Assembly (NCBI GenBank): GCA_009937615.1
Contig: JAACFB010000005.1
Coordinates: 39,263-103,262 of the forward strand
Direction of reading: 5' to 3'
Source: Gammaproteobacteria bacterium
Lineage (GTDB): Bacteria > Pseudomonadota > Gammaproteobacteria > Steroidobacterales > Woeseiaceae
Length of the DNA stretch: 64,000 bases
Shown piece by piece: positions 21,241 through 30,639 of this stretch (within the stretch, counting starts at the first letter, position 1; every line of letters begins with the position of its first letter). Below the pieces are notes generated by a model. That model did no database searches, was not told the DNA's origin, and was given only the letters and a program-made list of their open reading frames with translations. The translations under genes were made by a program, and so were the position numbers.

Positions 21241-23328
21241 ATGACCCCTGAGAGGAAAGACCTTGCCTCACCGCTGACCGTTCTTAGCGGGATCGGCCCC
21301 GCGCTTGCCGACAAGCTGGGCCGACTGAATCTTCATCGGGTCGAAGATCTCCTGTTCCTGTTGCCGCTGCGGTATGAAGATCGAACCCAGCTGGTCAAAC
21401 TCGGTGCGCTCGAAGCAGGCAGTCGCTGCCTTGTGTCTGGTGAGGTCTTGCTCGCGGAAACCGTGTACCGCGGCCGCCGCAATCTGCTCGTTCGAATCGG
21501 TGATGGCAGCGGGCAGCTGACGCTGCGCTTTTTTCATTTCTCGCGTCAGCAGCAGGCTCAGTTCAAGCAAGGGGCTCGCCTGACCTGTTTTGGGGAGGTT
21601 CGCAAAGGTCCGGCCGGTCCGGAGATGATTCATCCGGAATACCGGCTACTGCGAGATCACCAGGCAAACGCGGTTGACGATTCGCTGACGCCTGTTTATC
21701 CCGCGACGGAAGGCGTCCAGCAAGGCCGGCTGCGCAACCTGACGGAGCAGGCGCTACATATCATGCGCCAGTCCCCGCCGGCCGAACTGTTACCGCGTGA
21801 TGTTCGCGATGCGCTCGACCTGCCTTTGCTCGTGGACGCCATCGTGTACCTGCACCGTCCGCCAGCTGATGCGGACGTCACCTTGCTGCTCGCCGGCAAG
21901 CATCCGTGCCAGCTGCGGCTGGCGTTCGAAGAACTCCTGGCGCACTACCTTTCGCTTCGCAAGCTGCGCGCCGTCGCTGAATCGGAGCCTGCGCAACCAC
22001 TTATCGGCGGACGCGAGGTCAGCGACGCTTTCATCGCCGCGCTGCCGTTCCAGCTGACCGCAGCGCAGCGACGCGTCACCGAAGAGATCCTGGCCGACAT
22101 GGCGCGGCCTCATCCGATGATGCGCCTGATACAGGGTGACGTCGGCTCCGGCAAGACCATCGTCGCCGCGATCGCCTGCCTCAATGCGATTGCCTGCGAT
22201 GTGCAGGCGGCAATCATGGCGCCGACGGAGTTGCTTGCCGAACAACACTGGCGCAGTTTCACCGCCTGGTTCGAACCGCTGGGCATCCGCTCGGCGTGGC
22301 TGAGCGGCAGCCAGCGCGCAGCGGCCCGGCGAGAAGCTCTCGAATCCATTGCCGATGGAGACGCACAGCTCGTCGTCGGCACACATGCACTTTTCCAGGA
22401 GGGCGTTAATTTCCACAACCTGGCGCTGGTCGTCATCGATGAGCAACACCGTTTCGGAGTGCACCAGCGTATGGCGTTGCGCGAAAAGGGCGTCAGTGAC
22501 CATGGCCATCCACATCAGCTGGTGATGACTGCCACGCCGATTCCACGGACGCTGGCTATGGCTGCCTACGCGGACCTCGACACATCGGTGATCGACGAGT
22601 TGCCGCCGGGACGCAAACCGGTCGCAACGATAGCGCTGCCCGAGACGCGCCGCGACGAGGTCATCGAGCGCGTGCGATCAGCCTGCCTCGCAGGTCAGCA
22701 GGCCTACTGGGTATGCCCGCTTATCGAGGAGTCGGACGTGCTGGATTACGAAGCAGCCGAGGTCAGGTACGAGCTCCTTGCCAGCGCCCTGCCGGAAATA
22801 CGTGTGGGGCTGGTCCACGGGCGCATGCGGCCGGCTGAAAAAGAGCAGGGCATGCGCGCCTTCAAGGACGGACAGATACAGCTCCTGGTCGCGACGACGG
22901 TCATTGAGGTCGGTGTCGATGTGCCGAATGCGAGCCTGATGATCGTCGAAAATGCAGAACGCATGGGCTTGTCACAGCTTCACCAGTTACGCGGTCGCGT
23001 TGGCCGCGGCGCAAAGCAGAGCCACTGTGTATTGGTATACAAACCTCCGCTCGGTCAACTTGCGAGGGAAAGGCTCGCTGTGTTGCGTGACTCGAATGAC
23101 GGTTTCGTCGTCGCGCAGAGGGACCTGGAGCTGCGCGGTCCGGGCGAGTTACTGGGCACGCGCCAGACGGGGCTGCCCGACTATCGGATCGCGGATCTTG
23201 CTCGCGATGCAAAGCTGATGCCGCAGGTGCAGATCGCTGCGGAATCGATGCAGCGCAATGCCCCGGACAAAGCAGCAGCGATCGTCCGTCGCTGGCTCGG
23301 TGATGCCGGGCGCTATGGCAAAGTATGA
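21241..23328 (+). CDS. recG: ATP-dependent DNA helicase RecG
   Basis: LIQGDVGSGKTIVAAIA, MAPTELLAEQHW, VIDEQHRFGVHQR, MTATPIPRTLAM, QLRGRVGRG. Confidence 0.97.
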   Translation: MTPERKDLASPLTVLSGIGPALADKLGRLNLHRVEDLLFLLPLRYEDRTQLVKLGALEAGSRCLVSGEVLLAETVYRGRRNLLVRIGDGSGQLTLRFFHFSRQQQAQFKQGARLTCFGEVRKGPAGPEMIHPEYRLLRDHQANAVDDSLTPVYPATEGVQQGRLRNLTEQALHIMRQSPPAELLPRDVRDALDLPLLVDAIVYLHRPPADADVTLLLAGKHPCQLRLAFEELLAHYLSLRKLRAVAESEPAQPLIGGREVSDAFIAALPFQLTAAQRRVTEEILADMARPHPMMRLIQGDVGSGKTIVAAIACLNAIACDVQAAIMAPTELLAEQHWRSFTAWFEPLGIRSAWLSGSQRAAARREALESIADGDAQLVVGTHALFQEGVNFHNLALVVIDEQHRFGVHQRMALREKGVSDHGHPHQLVMTATPIPRTLAMAAYADLDTSVIDELPPGRKPVATIALPETRRDEVIERVRSACLAGQQAYWVCPLIEESDVLDYEAAEVRYELLASALPEIRVGLVHGRMRPAEKEQGMRAFKDGQIQLLVATTVIEVGVDVPNASLMIVENAERMGLSQLHQLRGRVGRGAKQSHCVLVYKPPLGQLARERLAVLRDSNDGFVVAQRDLELRGPGELLGTRQTGLPDYRIADLARDAKLMPQVQIAAESMQRNAPDKAAAIVRRWLGDAGRYGKV

Positions 23329-23377
23329 ACGTAACGGGCCGCCACATCCTCCGGCAGGTTCTGGTAATTTTACGCTG

Positions 23378-24277
23378 ATGAAAAATCCTTTCGCCACGCT
23401 GCTGCCGCCGACCGTCATCACCCAGGTCCGCAATTACGGCAAGCTCATGCGCGTTGATAAACCCGTCGGCATCTGGTTGCTGCTCTGGCCGACGTTGTGG
23501 GCGCTCTGGCTCGCGGGCGAGGGGCATCCCGACCAGGGCCTGTTTGTCGTATTCGTGCTTGGCGTTTTTATCATGCGGTCCGCTGGCTGCGTGCTGAACG
23601 ATTACGTCGATCGCAAGATCGACCCCTACGTCCAGCGAACCCGAAACCGGCCGCTGGCGTCCGGCGCCGTTGCGCCGGCCGAAGCGCTGCTGCTGTTCGC
23701 GGCACTTGGACTGATAGCCATCGGCCTCGCAACGATGTTGAACCGGCCGGCGCAGCTCCTCGCGATTGTCGGCGCCGCCCTGACCATCGCGTACCCGTTC
23801 ATCAAGCGCTTTGTTTCCATTCCGCAGTTTGTGCTCGGCGCAGCATTCGGCTGGGCGGTGCCAATGGCGTTCGCGGCGCAGACCGGCGAAACGCCTCAGC
23901 TCGCGTGGCTCGTATTCGGATCGGCTGTTATCTGGGCCGTGATTTACGACACCTTCTACGCCATGGTTGACCGTGAAGACGACCGTAAAATAGGCGTCCG
24001 ATCCACGGCGATACTGTTCGGTGACGTCGACCTGTTCGTGATCGCGGGACTGCAGGCGCTGATGCTGCTCACCCTGATCCTGATCGGCATGAGCGCTGAA
24101 CTCGGCTTCTGGTATTACGCGTCGGTCGCGGGTGCCGCCGGACTGATGGCTTATCACCAGTGGCTCGCACGCGATCGAAAGCCGGCGGCCTGCTTCGCGG
24201 CATTTCAGCACAATCACAATATCGGACTGCTCGTTTTCATCGGTATCTTGCTGCACTACGCGTTCAGCAAAGCGTAA
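23378..24277 (+). CDS. ubiA: 4-hydroxybenzoate octaprenyltransferase
   Basis: MKNPFATLLPPTVITQVRNYGKLMRVDKPVGIWLLLWPTLWALW, GCVLNDYVDRKIDPYVQRTRNRPLASG, DTFYAMVDREDDRKIGVRST. The listed ORF start (23258) lies inside recG. Confidence 0.95.
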   Translation: MKNPFATLLPPTVITQVRNYGKLMRVDKPVGIWLLLWPTLWALWLAGEGHPDQGLFVVFVLGVFIMRSAGCVLNDYVDRKIDPYVQRTRNRPLASGAVAPAEALLLFAALGLIAIGLATMLNRPAQLLAIVGAALTIAYPFIKRFVSIPQFVLGAAFGWAVPMAFAAQTGETPQLAWLVFGSAVIWAVIYDTFYAMVDREDDRKIGVRSTAILFGDVDLFVIAGLQALMLLTLILIGMSAELGFWYYASVAGAAGLMAYHQWLARDRKPAACFAAFQHNHNIGLLVFIGILLHYAFSKA

Positions 24278-24296
24278 CCGCTCGTGGCTCGCGCGC

Positions 24297-25043
24297 TCAC
24301 GGGCCCGCCCTGGCCAACGCCAGGACGCTGACGCTCTCCGCGCCCGCCGCCAGCACCGCGCCCGCGAGCTGCCGGCAGGTCTCCCCGGTTGTGATGACAT
24401 CGTCCACGATCAGCACGTGCCGCGCCTCCATGTGGCCCCGCGCCTTGAACGCGGCGCGCAAGTTACGCGAGCGCTCAGCCGCCGACAGGCCGGACTGGTA
24501 CGGCGTCGCCCTTGCGCGATGGAAACCGGTCAACACGGGCAACCCGCTCCGGCGTTGCAGCGGTTTGCACAGCTCCGCTGCCTGGTTGAACCCGCGGCTT
24601 GCGTGTCGCCGCCAGTGAAGGGGCACCGGCAGCAAGGCGTCGATGTCGGCCGGCAGTGAGGCTGCCGCAGCGCTAAGAATGGCGCCAAACGCCGGTACGT
24701 AATCGAGCCGGCGCCGAAACTTCAGCGCCTTGATCGCCGCGTCGACCGGGAACGCATAGCGCAGAGGCGCGCAGGCCAGCGAGAAGGGAGGCGGCTGCTG
24801 CTGGCATGCGGCGCAATCGATACCGTCTCCCGGTGGCAGCTGCATTGGTTGTGCGCAGCGGCCGCACTGAATGTCATTCCAGGGCAGATCGGCATGACAC
24901 CCCCTGCAGCAGAACGACTCGCAGCGCGTGCATTCGGTCCCGCAGAACGCGCAGAGCCGCGGCATTACAGCATCGCCCAGGGCCCCGGCACTCCGCGCCG
25001 CGGCAGTTCGAAGGGAGGCAATAAATATCCGCCAGCTCATCAC
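24297..25043 (-). CDS. comF: ComF family phosphoribosyltransferase-like protein
   Basis: CAFCGTECTRCESFCCRGCHADLPW zinc-ribbon, PVPLHWRRHASRGFNQAAELCKPL, VLIVDDVITTGETCRQLA. Confidence 0.92.
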   Translation of the reverse strand: MMSWRIFIASLRTAAARSAGALGDAVMPRLCAFCGTECTRCESFCCRGCHADLPWNDIQCGRCAQPMQLPPGDGIDCAACQQQPPPFSLACAPLRYAFPVDAAIKALKFRRRLDYVPAFGAILSAAAASLPADIDALLPVPLHWRRHASRGFNQAAELCKPLQRRSGLPVLTGFHRARATPYQSGLSAAERSRNLRAAFKARGHMEARHVLIVDDVITTGETCRQLAGAVLAAGAESVSVLALARAGP

Positions 25044-25123
25044 GGTATTCTCGCCGTCGCCAAACCCGCCGAGCAGCGGCCATTTTGACGCGGTTGGCGA
25101 ACAAAGCTGGTAACGTCAATACG

Positions 25124-25993
25124 ATGAACACGGACGCCAATCGGGCGATGCTCCGGACTGTCGATGTGCAGCGCCGGTTCGATCGCGCCGCCGCAACCTT
25201 TGACACTGCCGACGTCGTGCATCGCGTTGCGCGCGAGGGTCTGATGACGCGCTTGCAACCCATGCGCGTCGATCCCCGGATCGCGGTCGACCTCGGTTGC
25301 GCGACGGGTACGGCGTGCCGACCCCTTGCCCGGCATTTTCGACGCGCGCATATCGTTGCTATCGATCTGTCGCGGCAAATGCTCGAGCGGGCAGCGCAAA
25401 AAAAGCCATGGCTCTCGAAGATGACGGCGATTCAGGCGGATGCCGCGGCGCTGCCGCTATCCGACCACAGTGTCGACCTTGTTTTTGCCAACCTCCTGCT
25501 GGCATGGTTCGACGCTCCCTCGATTGTGTTCAATGAAGTCTCCCGCGTGCTCAGGCGAGACGGCCTGTTCCTGTTCTCTACGCTCGGACCCGACAGCATG
25601 CTGGAGCTACGCCATGCCTGGCGGCAAGTCGATGACGGGGAGCATGTGAACCGGTTTGCCGACATGCACGATATAGGCGACGCGGCGGTGCGCGCTGGCC
25701 TGCGTGATCCGGTTCTCGACGTCGATCGCCTGACCGTCACTTACCCTGGCGCTGCCGAACTTTTTGACGAGCTGAGCGCTGTCGGGGCACGTAACAGCCT
25801 GGCAGCGCGGACTCGCTCGCTGGTTGGGCGAAACCGCTTTCGCGCGATGACCGACATGCTCGAGGCGACGCGGCGCGATGGCGTGATACCTGTCGAGCTC
25901 GAGCTCGTTTACGGTCACTGCTGGGGACCCGGCCCATCCGCAACAAAAGGCGAGTACCACGTCGATGCCGGCCAGATCGGCCGGCGCAGATAA
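25124..25993 (+). CDS. bioC: malonyl-ACP O-methyltransferase BioC-like SAM-dependent methyltransferase
   Basis: RRFDRAAATFDTADVVHR...VDLGCATGTACRPL...VFANLLLAWFD...DGLFLFSTLGPDSMLELRHAW; C-terminal ELVYGHCWG. Confidence 0.88.
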   Translation: MNTDANRAMLRTVDVQRRFDRAAATFDTADVVHRVAREGLMTRLQPMRVDPRIAVDLGCATGTACRPLARHFRRAHIVAIDLSRQMLERAAQKKPWLSKMTAIQADAAALPLSDHSVDLVFANLLLAWFDAPSIVFNEVSRVLRRDGLFLFSTLGPDSMLELRHAWRQVDDGEHVNRFADMHDIGDAAVRAGLRDPVLDVDRLTVTYPGAAELFDELSAVGARNSLAARTRSLVGRNRFRAMTDMLEATRRDGVIPVELELVYGHCWGPGPSATKGEYHVDAGQIGRRR

Positions 25994-26007
25994 CGTCGTA
26001 ACTAACT

Positions 26008-26024
26008 GTTAATTAAAGATTAAC
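26008..26024. promoter_or_regulatory. perfect AT-rich inverted repeat, operator-like
   Basis: GTTAAT-TAAAG-ATTAAC in the intergenic region downstream of bioC. Confidence 0.35.
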
Positions 26025-26127
26025 TCTGTCGAGGTAGGTTTGTGCTGGTTTGCATGGTGTAGCCGCTTTCAGTAAACTGCGCGGGCTGTTTCGGCCCGTG
26101 GGACAATTCCCGCGGCACCTTGATCGG

Positions 26128-26298
26128 CTACCTAATGACTCTCATGCCGGAATCACTTGCGCGCACCGTGGTTCCGCGCCGCCCTGCGGTCTGTCGGGCG
26201 GGGTAAGGATGGACAGCCGGTATCTTGTGCGAGAAAAAGCGTTCCGGAAACAGGCTGATCAGCAAAGCCACGAGCGAAACAAGGACTATGACTTTCAT
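26128..26298 (-). pseudogene. possible frameshifted remnant of a DUF2909-like (twin transmembrane) cox-locus protein
   Basis: Minus strand MKVIVLVSLVALLISLF[PERFF...]. A one-nt shift gives ...SLFSGTLFLAQDTG, like the DUF2909 SLFSGLFFLVKD motif. Sits beside SURF1 on the opposite strand. Confidence 0.4.
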
Positions 26299-26333
26299 GA
26301 AATTTTCCGGTGGATGGCGACAGGCAGCCTAGC

Positions 26334-27050
26334 GTGAACCCAACTCCTGAAAAGTCGTTTCCGGCATGGTTGCCGTTCGTGATCGGCGCTGTTCTCGTTG
26401 TGCAGTTCGCCGGCCTTGGCACATGGCAGGTAAACCGCGGCCTCGAGAAACGTGCCCAGCGGGAGTTGCTGTCGGATGAGGCGGGGTTTGCCGCCTGGAA
26501 CAGCGGCATGTCGATCCGGCCATACCAGGCACTCAAGGCAACCGGAAATTTCGACAGCCAGCATCAGTTTCTGCTCGATAACATCATCGTCAATAGCCGC
26601 CTCGGCTACTACATTCTCACGCCGCTCATTGTTGACGACGAGACACCAGCCCTGCTGGTCAATCGCGGCTGGTACGAGCGAGCGGACGGGGACTTCGATC
26701 CTGCCGCCATCGCCGTCGACAGCGGGCCGATAAGCGTTCGTGGTCGGGCGGGTTCGCTCCCGAAAGCCGGATACAAGGTGGGCGATGCCGTCATGAACGA
26801 CTCGCCGTGGCCTCGGCGAGCCGTTTACCCGACACTCGACGAGCTCGCCATTTCGCTCGGCCGCGAAGTGCAGCCGTTCGTGCTCCTGATGGACCCGCAG
26901 GAAGCAAATGGCTTTTTCCGCCACTGGGTGCCCGAAGAGATGGGCTCAGGCAGGCATTTTGCCTATGCGCTGCAGTGGTTTGCGATGGGCGCCGTATTGG
27001 CGGCCCTGCTGATCTGGAACTATCGCAGGATCCGCGCACGCGATGCCTGA
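26334..27050 (+). CDS. SURF1 family cytochrome oxidase biogenesis protein
   Basis: VQFAGLGTWQVNRGLEKRAQREL, LDNIIVNSRLGYYILTPLI, LLVNRGWYERADGD, HFAYALQWFAMG. GTG start assumed; ORF extends to 26310. Confidence 0.88.
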   Translation: MNPTPEKSFPAWLPFVIGAVLVVQFAGLGTWQVNRGLEKRAQRELLSDEAGFAAWNSGMSIRPYQALKATGNFDSQHQFLLDNIIVNSRLGYYILTPLIVDDETPALLVNRGWYERADGDFDPAAIAVDSGPISVRGRAGSLPKAGYKVGDAVMNDSPWPRRAVYPTLDELAISLGREVQPFVLLMDPQEANGFFRHWVPEEMGSGRHFAYALQWFAMGAVLAALLIWNYRRIRARDA

Positions 27051-27600
27051 GCCGAAGCGACAAGCCGCTCGGCTGCTGCTGGTCCTGATTGCCTGCCTCT
27101 TTTTCGGGCCGCTGCTCCTTGCGGCCTGGCTGTATTACGGGGGTTATTTTTCAGGCGCCCGGCAGGACAGCAGCCACGGCGCATTGTTCGAACCGTCCAG
27201 CAACCCCGGCGCCGGGCATGCATACCGCGCGGGCCAACGTTCTTTTCGGCAGGCCGAGATTGACGGGTGCGCGGACTCCTGCGCGCAACCTGTGTTCGCG
27301 ATGAAACATTCCCTGGCGATGCCGGGCGGAGAAACGGACCGTTTGTCCCCTGTCTTCTTGCGCCGCGAAACACTGGTAGATACAGTGTCCGCGGTCGCAG
27401 AGCGCCCGGGCATGGTTATGATAGAGAGTGCCGGTCTGATCGACTCTCCGGACCTCGAGCGGCGGCCTGCGGAGCCCGCAGGTGGCTTTTACCTGGTTGA
27501 CCCGATCGGAAATCTGGCTGTGTATTTCCGTCCGGGCATATTTCGATCGAATACGGTGGGCCATGGCCGGCGCCTGCTGCGATTGTCGCGAACCGGCTGA
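27043..27600 (+). CDS. divergent cytochrome-oxidase-locus membrane protein (hypothetical)
   Basis: N-terminal TM PLLLAAWLYYG and C-terminal FYLVDPIGNLAVYFRPG...RRLLRLSRTG, resembling the protein between SURF1 and ctaA in cox loci. Confidence 0.6.
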   Translation: MPEPKRQAARLLLVLIACLFFGPLLLAAWLYYGGYFSGARQDSSHGALFEPSSNPGAGHAYRAGQRSFRQAEIDGCADSCAQPVFAMKHSLAMPGGETDRLSPVFLRRETLVDTVSAVAERPGMVMIESAGLIDSPDLERRPAEPAGGFYLVDPIGNLAVYFRPGIFRSNTVGHGRRLLRLSRTG

Positions 27601-27609
27601 CGAGTTTTA

Positions 27610-28515
27610 GTGAGCGTGAACACGAAAGCAGAGACCTACACCGACTGGCGTGCCTTTTACGAGCTGACGAAGCCGCGCGTCGTCATGCTTATCGTATTCA
27701 CGGCGATCGTCGGAATGTTTCTCGCAGTGCCCGGCTGGCCGGGCACATCGGCCCTTTTACTGGGGACGGTCGGTATCGGTATGGCCTCGTCGTCGGCCGC
27801 CGTGTTCAACCACGTTCTCGACGCGCGAATCGACATTCAGATGATGCGGACGATGGGCCGCCCCCTGCCACAGGGCAAACTCACCGAGAAAGCCGCATTG
27901 GCGTTCGCCTCGGTGCTGTGCATCATCTCGATGATCATTCTTTGGTTCTTTGTGAATTCGCTGACCGCGATTCTTACGTTTTGCTCGCTGATCGGCTACG
28001 CCGTCGTCTACACCGTGTTCCTGAAGCGAGCCACGCCGCAAAATATAGTGATCGGTGGCGCGGCGGGCGCTGCACCGCCCCTGTTGGGCTGGACCGCCGT
28101 GACCGGCGAGATTCACAGCAACGCCTTATTGCTCTTCCTGATCATTTTTGTCTGGACACCGCCGCATTTCTGGGCGCTGGCGATCGCCCGCAAGGATGAT
28201 TATGCAAAAGCCGACATACCCATGCTGCCGGTCACGCATGGCGACGCTTATACAAGAATCAACATACTCTTATATACGATCCTGCTCGTCCTGATCACGA
28301 TCATCCCGTATCTGACCAGCATGAGCGGCATCATATACTTGACGGCCGCGATCATTCTTGGCGCTTGCTATCTCTACTATTCGATTCGTATGTGGCGCGT
28401 ACCGGACGATCTCGAATTGCCGATGAAGTCGTTCAAGTTCTCGATTTCCTACCTCGGCCTGCTGTTCTCTGCGCTGCTGATCGACCACTATTTCCTGATC
28501 CAGATCAATTTCTAG
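27610..28515 (+). CDS. ctaB: protoheme IX farnesyltransferase (heme O synthase)
   Basis: [63 protein letters not shown] start. Confidence 0.95.
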   Translation: MSVNTKAETYTDWRAFYELTKPRVVMLIVFTAIVGMFLAVPGWPGTSALLLGTVGIGMASSSAAVFNHVLDARIDIQMMRTMGRPLPQGKLTEKAALAFASVLCIISMIILWFFVNSLTAILTFCSLIGYAVVYTVFLKRATPQNIVIGGAAGAAPPLLGWTAVTGEIHSNALLLFLIIFVWTPPHFWALAIARKDDYAKADIPMLPVTHGDAYTRINILLYTILLVLITIIPYLTSMSGIIYLTAAIILGACYLYYSIRMWRVPDDLELPMKSFKFSISYLGLLFSALLIDHYFLIQINF

Positions 28516-28674
28516 AGCCGTCTGAATGCCACCCCGGCGGTGACCCGGCCGACAGGGCGCGGTGACTTTCCCTAATCCGGTCTTCGCGGCGCGCGGGCAC
28601 GACATTTAACGTCACGCTTTTTGCTTCCATGTTGTCCTGGCGGACCGGACGCGGATTACGCGGTGACGGGCTGT

Positions 28675-29241
28675 TTACCGGCTTTCGGGGGCCTGGCTCG
28701 CGAAGCACACGACCGAGATAGCAACGGCCGCGACCCCGGGATCCGGGTTGCGGTACGAGTGCCGCTGGTCACCTCGAAAAACAAGCATGTCACCCTTTTC
28801 GAGCACCCAGTGCTTGCCAGCTGCGATCAGCTCGATGCGGCCGCTTTCACACGTCAGGTACTCGCGGGTTCCCGCGGTGTGCGGGACACCAACCATGTGA
28901 CCGCCCGGCGCGATTTCCATTCGCGAAAACTCCAGGCCCGGCAGCGCGCCCGGGACCAGCGGGCGTATGACTGCGCTCTGCCTTTTCCGTGAACGCACAT
29001 CCGCGGCCCTGACATGCTCGATCTCGTTGCGGGGTGCGCCAATGAGCTCCTCGATCGATACCTGCAGCGCTTGCGCCGCCTTGCTCAAGACGCCCAGCGT
29101 CGGATTGGCGGCCCCCGACTCGAGGCTCGCCCAAGTGGGCCGCGGCAATCCTGACAGGTCCGCCATCTTCTGCTGCGACATGGCGTGGGCTTCACGCAGC
29201 CGGCGCACATTATTCGCCAGGTTGCGTTTCAGGGCGTCCAT
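28675..29241 (-). CDS. XRE-family transcriptional regulator with cupin sensor domain
   Basis: NVRRLREAHAMSQQKMADLSGLPRPTWASLESGAANPTLGVLSKAAQAL HTH; cupin-like GTREYLTCESGRIELIAAGKHWVLEKGDMLVFRGDQRHSYRNP. Confidence 0.9.
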   Translation of the reverse strand: MDALKRNLANNVRRLREAHAMSQQKMADLSGLPRPTWASLESGAANPTLGVLSKAAQALQVSIEELIGAPRNEIEHVRAADVRSRKRQSAVIRPLVPGALPGLEFSRMEIAPGGHMVGVPHTAGTREYLTCESGRIELIAAGKHWVLEKGDMLVFRGDQRHSYRNPDPGVAAVAISVVCFASQAPESR

Positions 29242-29335
29242 GCCAGCACGCTAACAGTTCGCTATTTAACTAGCAATGTCGTTGCTTTATCGTCCTACTG
29301 CGGCGATGCTGGAAACCTCAACGGAGGAACTGATC

Positions 29336-29767
29336 ATGACTGTCCGAATCGAGCATGCCAATATGATTGTCCGCAACATCGACGCCACGGTCCGGTTTCT
29401 GAAGACCGCGTTTCCCGAGTTCGAGCTGCGTCGCGAGGGCAGCGGCGACGGTAAGCGCTGGCTGCACATCGGCACTGATGACACCTATATCGCGCTTAAC
29501 GAGGCAACCGCGGAACCCGCTGAAACCTGGGCGCCATACAGCGGCAAGCCGGGCGTCAACCACCTCGGCTACGAAGTCGACGACGTCGAGGCGCTGCGCA
29601 CACGAATGCGCGAGGCCGGATTCGAGGATTCGACCGTGCCGAACAGCCACCCGCACCGTCGGCGGGTCTACTTTCTCGATCCCGATGGCAATGACTGGGA
29701 GTTCGTGCAGTATTATTCCGACAATCCCGCCGAACGGAATGACTACGATTTGCCTGACACCGACTGA
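29336..29767 (+). CDS. VOC (glyoxalase/bleomycin-resistance/dioxygenase) family protein
   Basis: MTVRIEHANMIVRNIDATVRFLKTAFPEFELR...NHLGYEVDDVEALRTRM...RRVYFLDPDGNDWEFVQY. Confidence 0.88.
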   Translation: MTVRIEHANMIVRNIDATVRFLKTAFPEFELRREGSGDGKRWLHIGTDDTYIALNEATAEPAETWAPYSGKPGVNHLGYEVDDVEALRTRMREAGFEDSTVPNSHPHRRRVYFLDPDGNDWEFVQYYSDNPAERNDYDLPDTD

Positions 29768-30082
29768 CCGGGATTCGCGTTCAGTCGCAGCAATTTGACG
29801 GCGATCCCGTCGCTATCGCACCCTTCGCGACAACGCGTAGTATCGGCGGGTCTTTTTTCGGAACTGGAGGATGCAGTCCCTCAAACTGAGGACCTTGTCC
29901 GTTCTCGTCCTGGCCTGCGTAATAAACTAGCCATGCCATGACGAATCGAAACGCCAACAAGATCACCGAACGTGCACAGCCATATTGAACGCAATAACCG
30001 CGGCCGAACTCTGCGGCTGAAGCGCGCTGGCAACGGAGCCAACGCCTCGCCGGTTTACGGCAGGCGTAAATGGAGCAGATTC

Positions 30083-30484
30083 ATGAAACATCTCGACGTA
30101 GTTTTAGCCGCCGTGGCACTTTCTTGCTTTTCCCTGCCGCCGGCGAGCGCCCTCGCTGACGATGCACTCGATGATCTTGACGTGACAATGGAAGTCCTCG
30201 ACGACGCCGATCGGATCGGCGACTCCATCCCGGAAGTGCGCGGAACCGGGGAAGCCGCCTACCTGGAACACGACGCGTATGAAGACCCGCGGGACGTTGG
30301 CGAATCCGACGATGAGCTCGTGGACGATGGCGAGTTCAGTGGTCAGGATGAATACTCCGAGGAAGACGACGGCTTCGAACACAGCGACGGCTTCGGGGAC
30401 GAGGACATCGGGGACGACGATGATTTCGAAGAGGAAGAGGGCGAAGACATCGATGACGACGATTTCGATGACGTGACTGCCTAG
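30083..30484 (+). CDS. small exported highly acidic protein (hypothetical)
   Basis: Signal peptide MKHLDVVLAAVALSCFSLPPASALAD, then an Asp/Glu-rich region ending DDDDFEEEEGEDIDDDDFDDVTA. Confidence 0.65.
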   Translation: MKHLDVVLAAVALSCFSLPPASALADDALDDLDVTMEVLDDADRIGDSIPEVRGTGEAAYLEHDAYEDPRDVGESDDELVDDGEFSGQDEYSEEDDGFEHSDGFGDEDIGDDDDFEEEEGEDIDDDDFDDVTA

Positions 30485-30639
30485 CCGGACCGTTCGGGCC
30501 TCTGCGGCACCCCGCAACGCGCTTTTTCCCCGGATTGGATGCGGCCGAGGGGGATTTTCTTGCGCTACGTCATAGTTTTGTTCGTCACAATCTCGGTAAC
30601 CTGATGAGCTGACATAACCCGAACCTGGAGGCCTGGACC

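Noticed and set aside
22901-24400. 499-aa minus-strand ORF antisense to recG/ubiA
   Set aside because: Low-complexity, R/H/Q-rich shadow translation of GC-rich coding DNA; recG and ubiA on the plus strand are unambiguous.
30279-30476. Possible tandem repeat/microsatellite in the Asp/Glu coding region
   Set aside because: GAY/GAR codon bias of an acidic protein; units are irregular, not a true tandem repeat or CRISPR.
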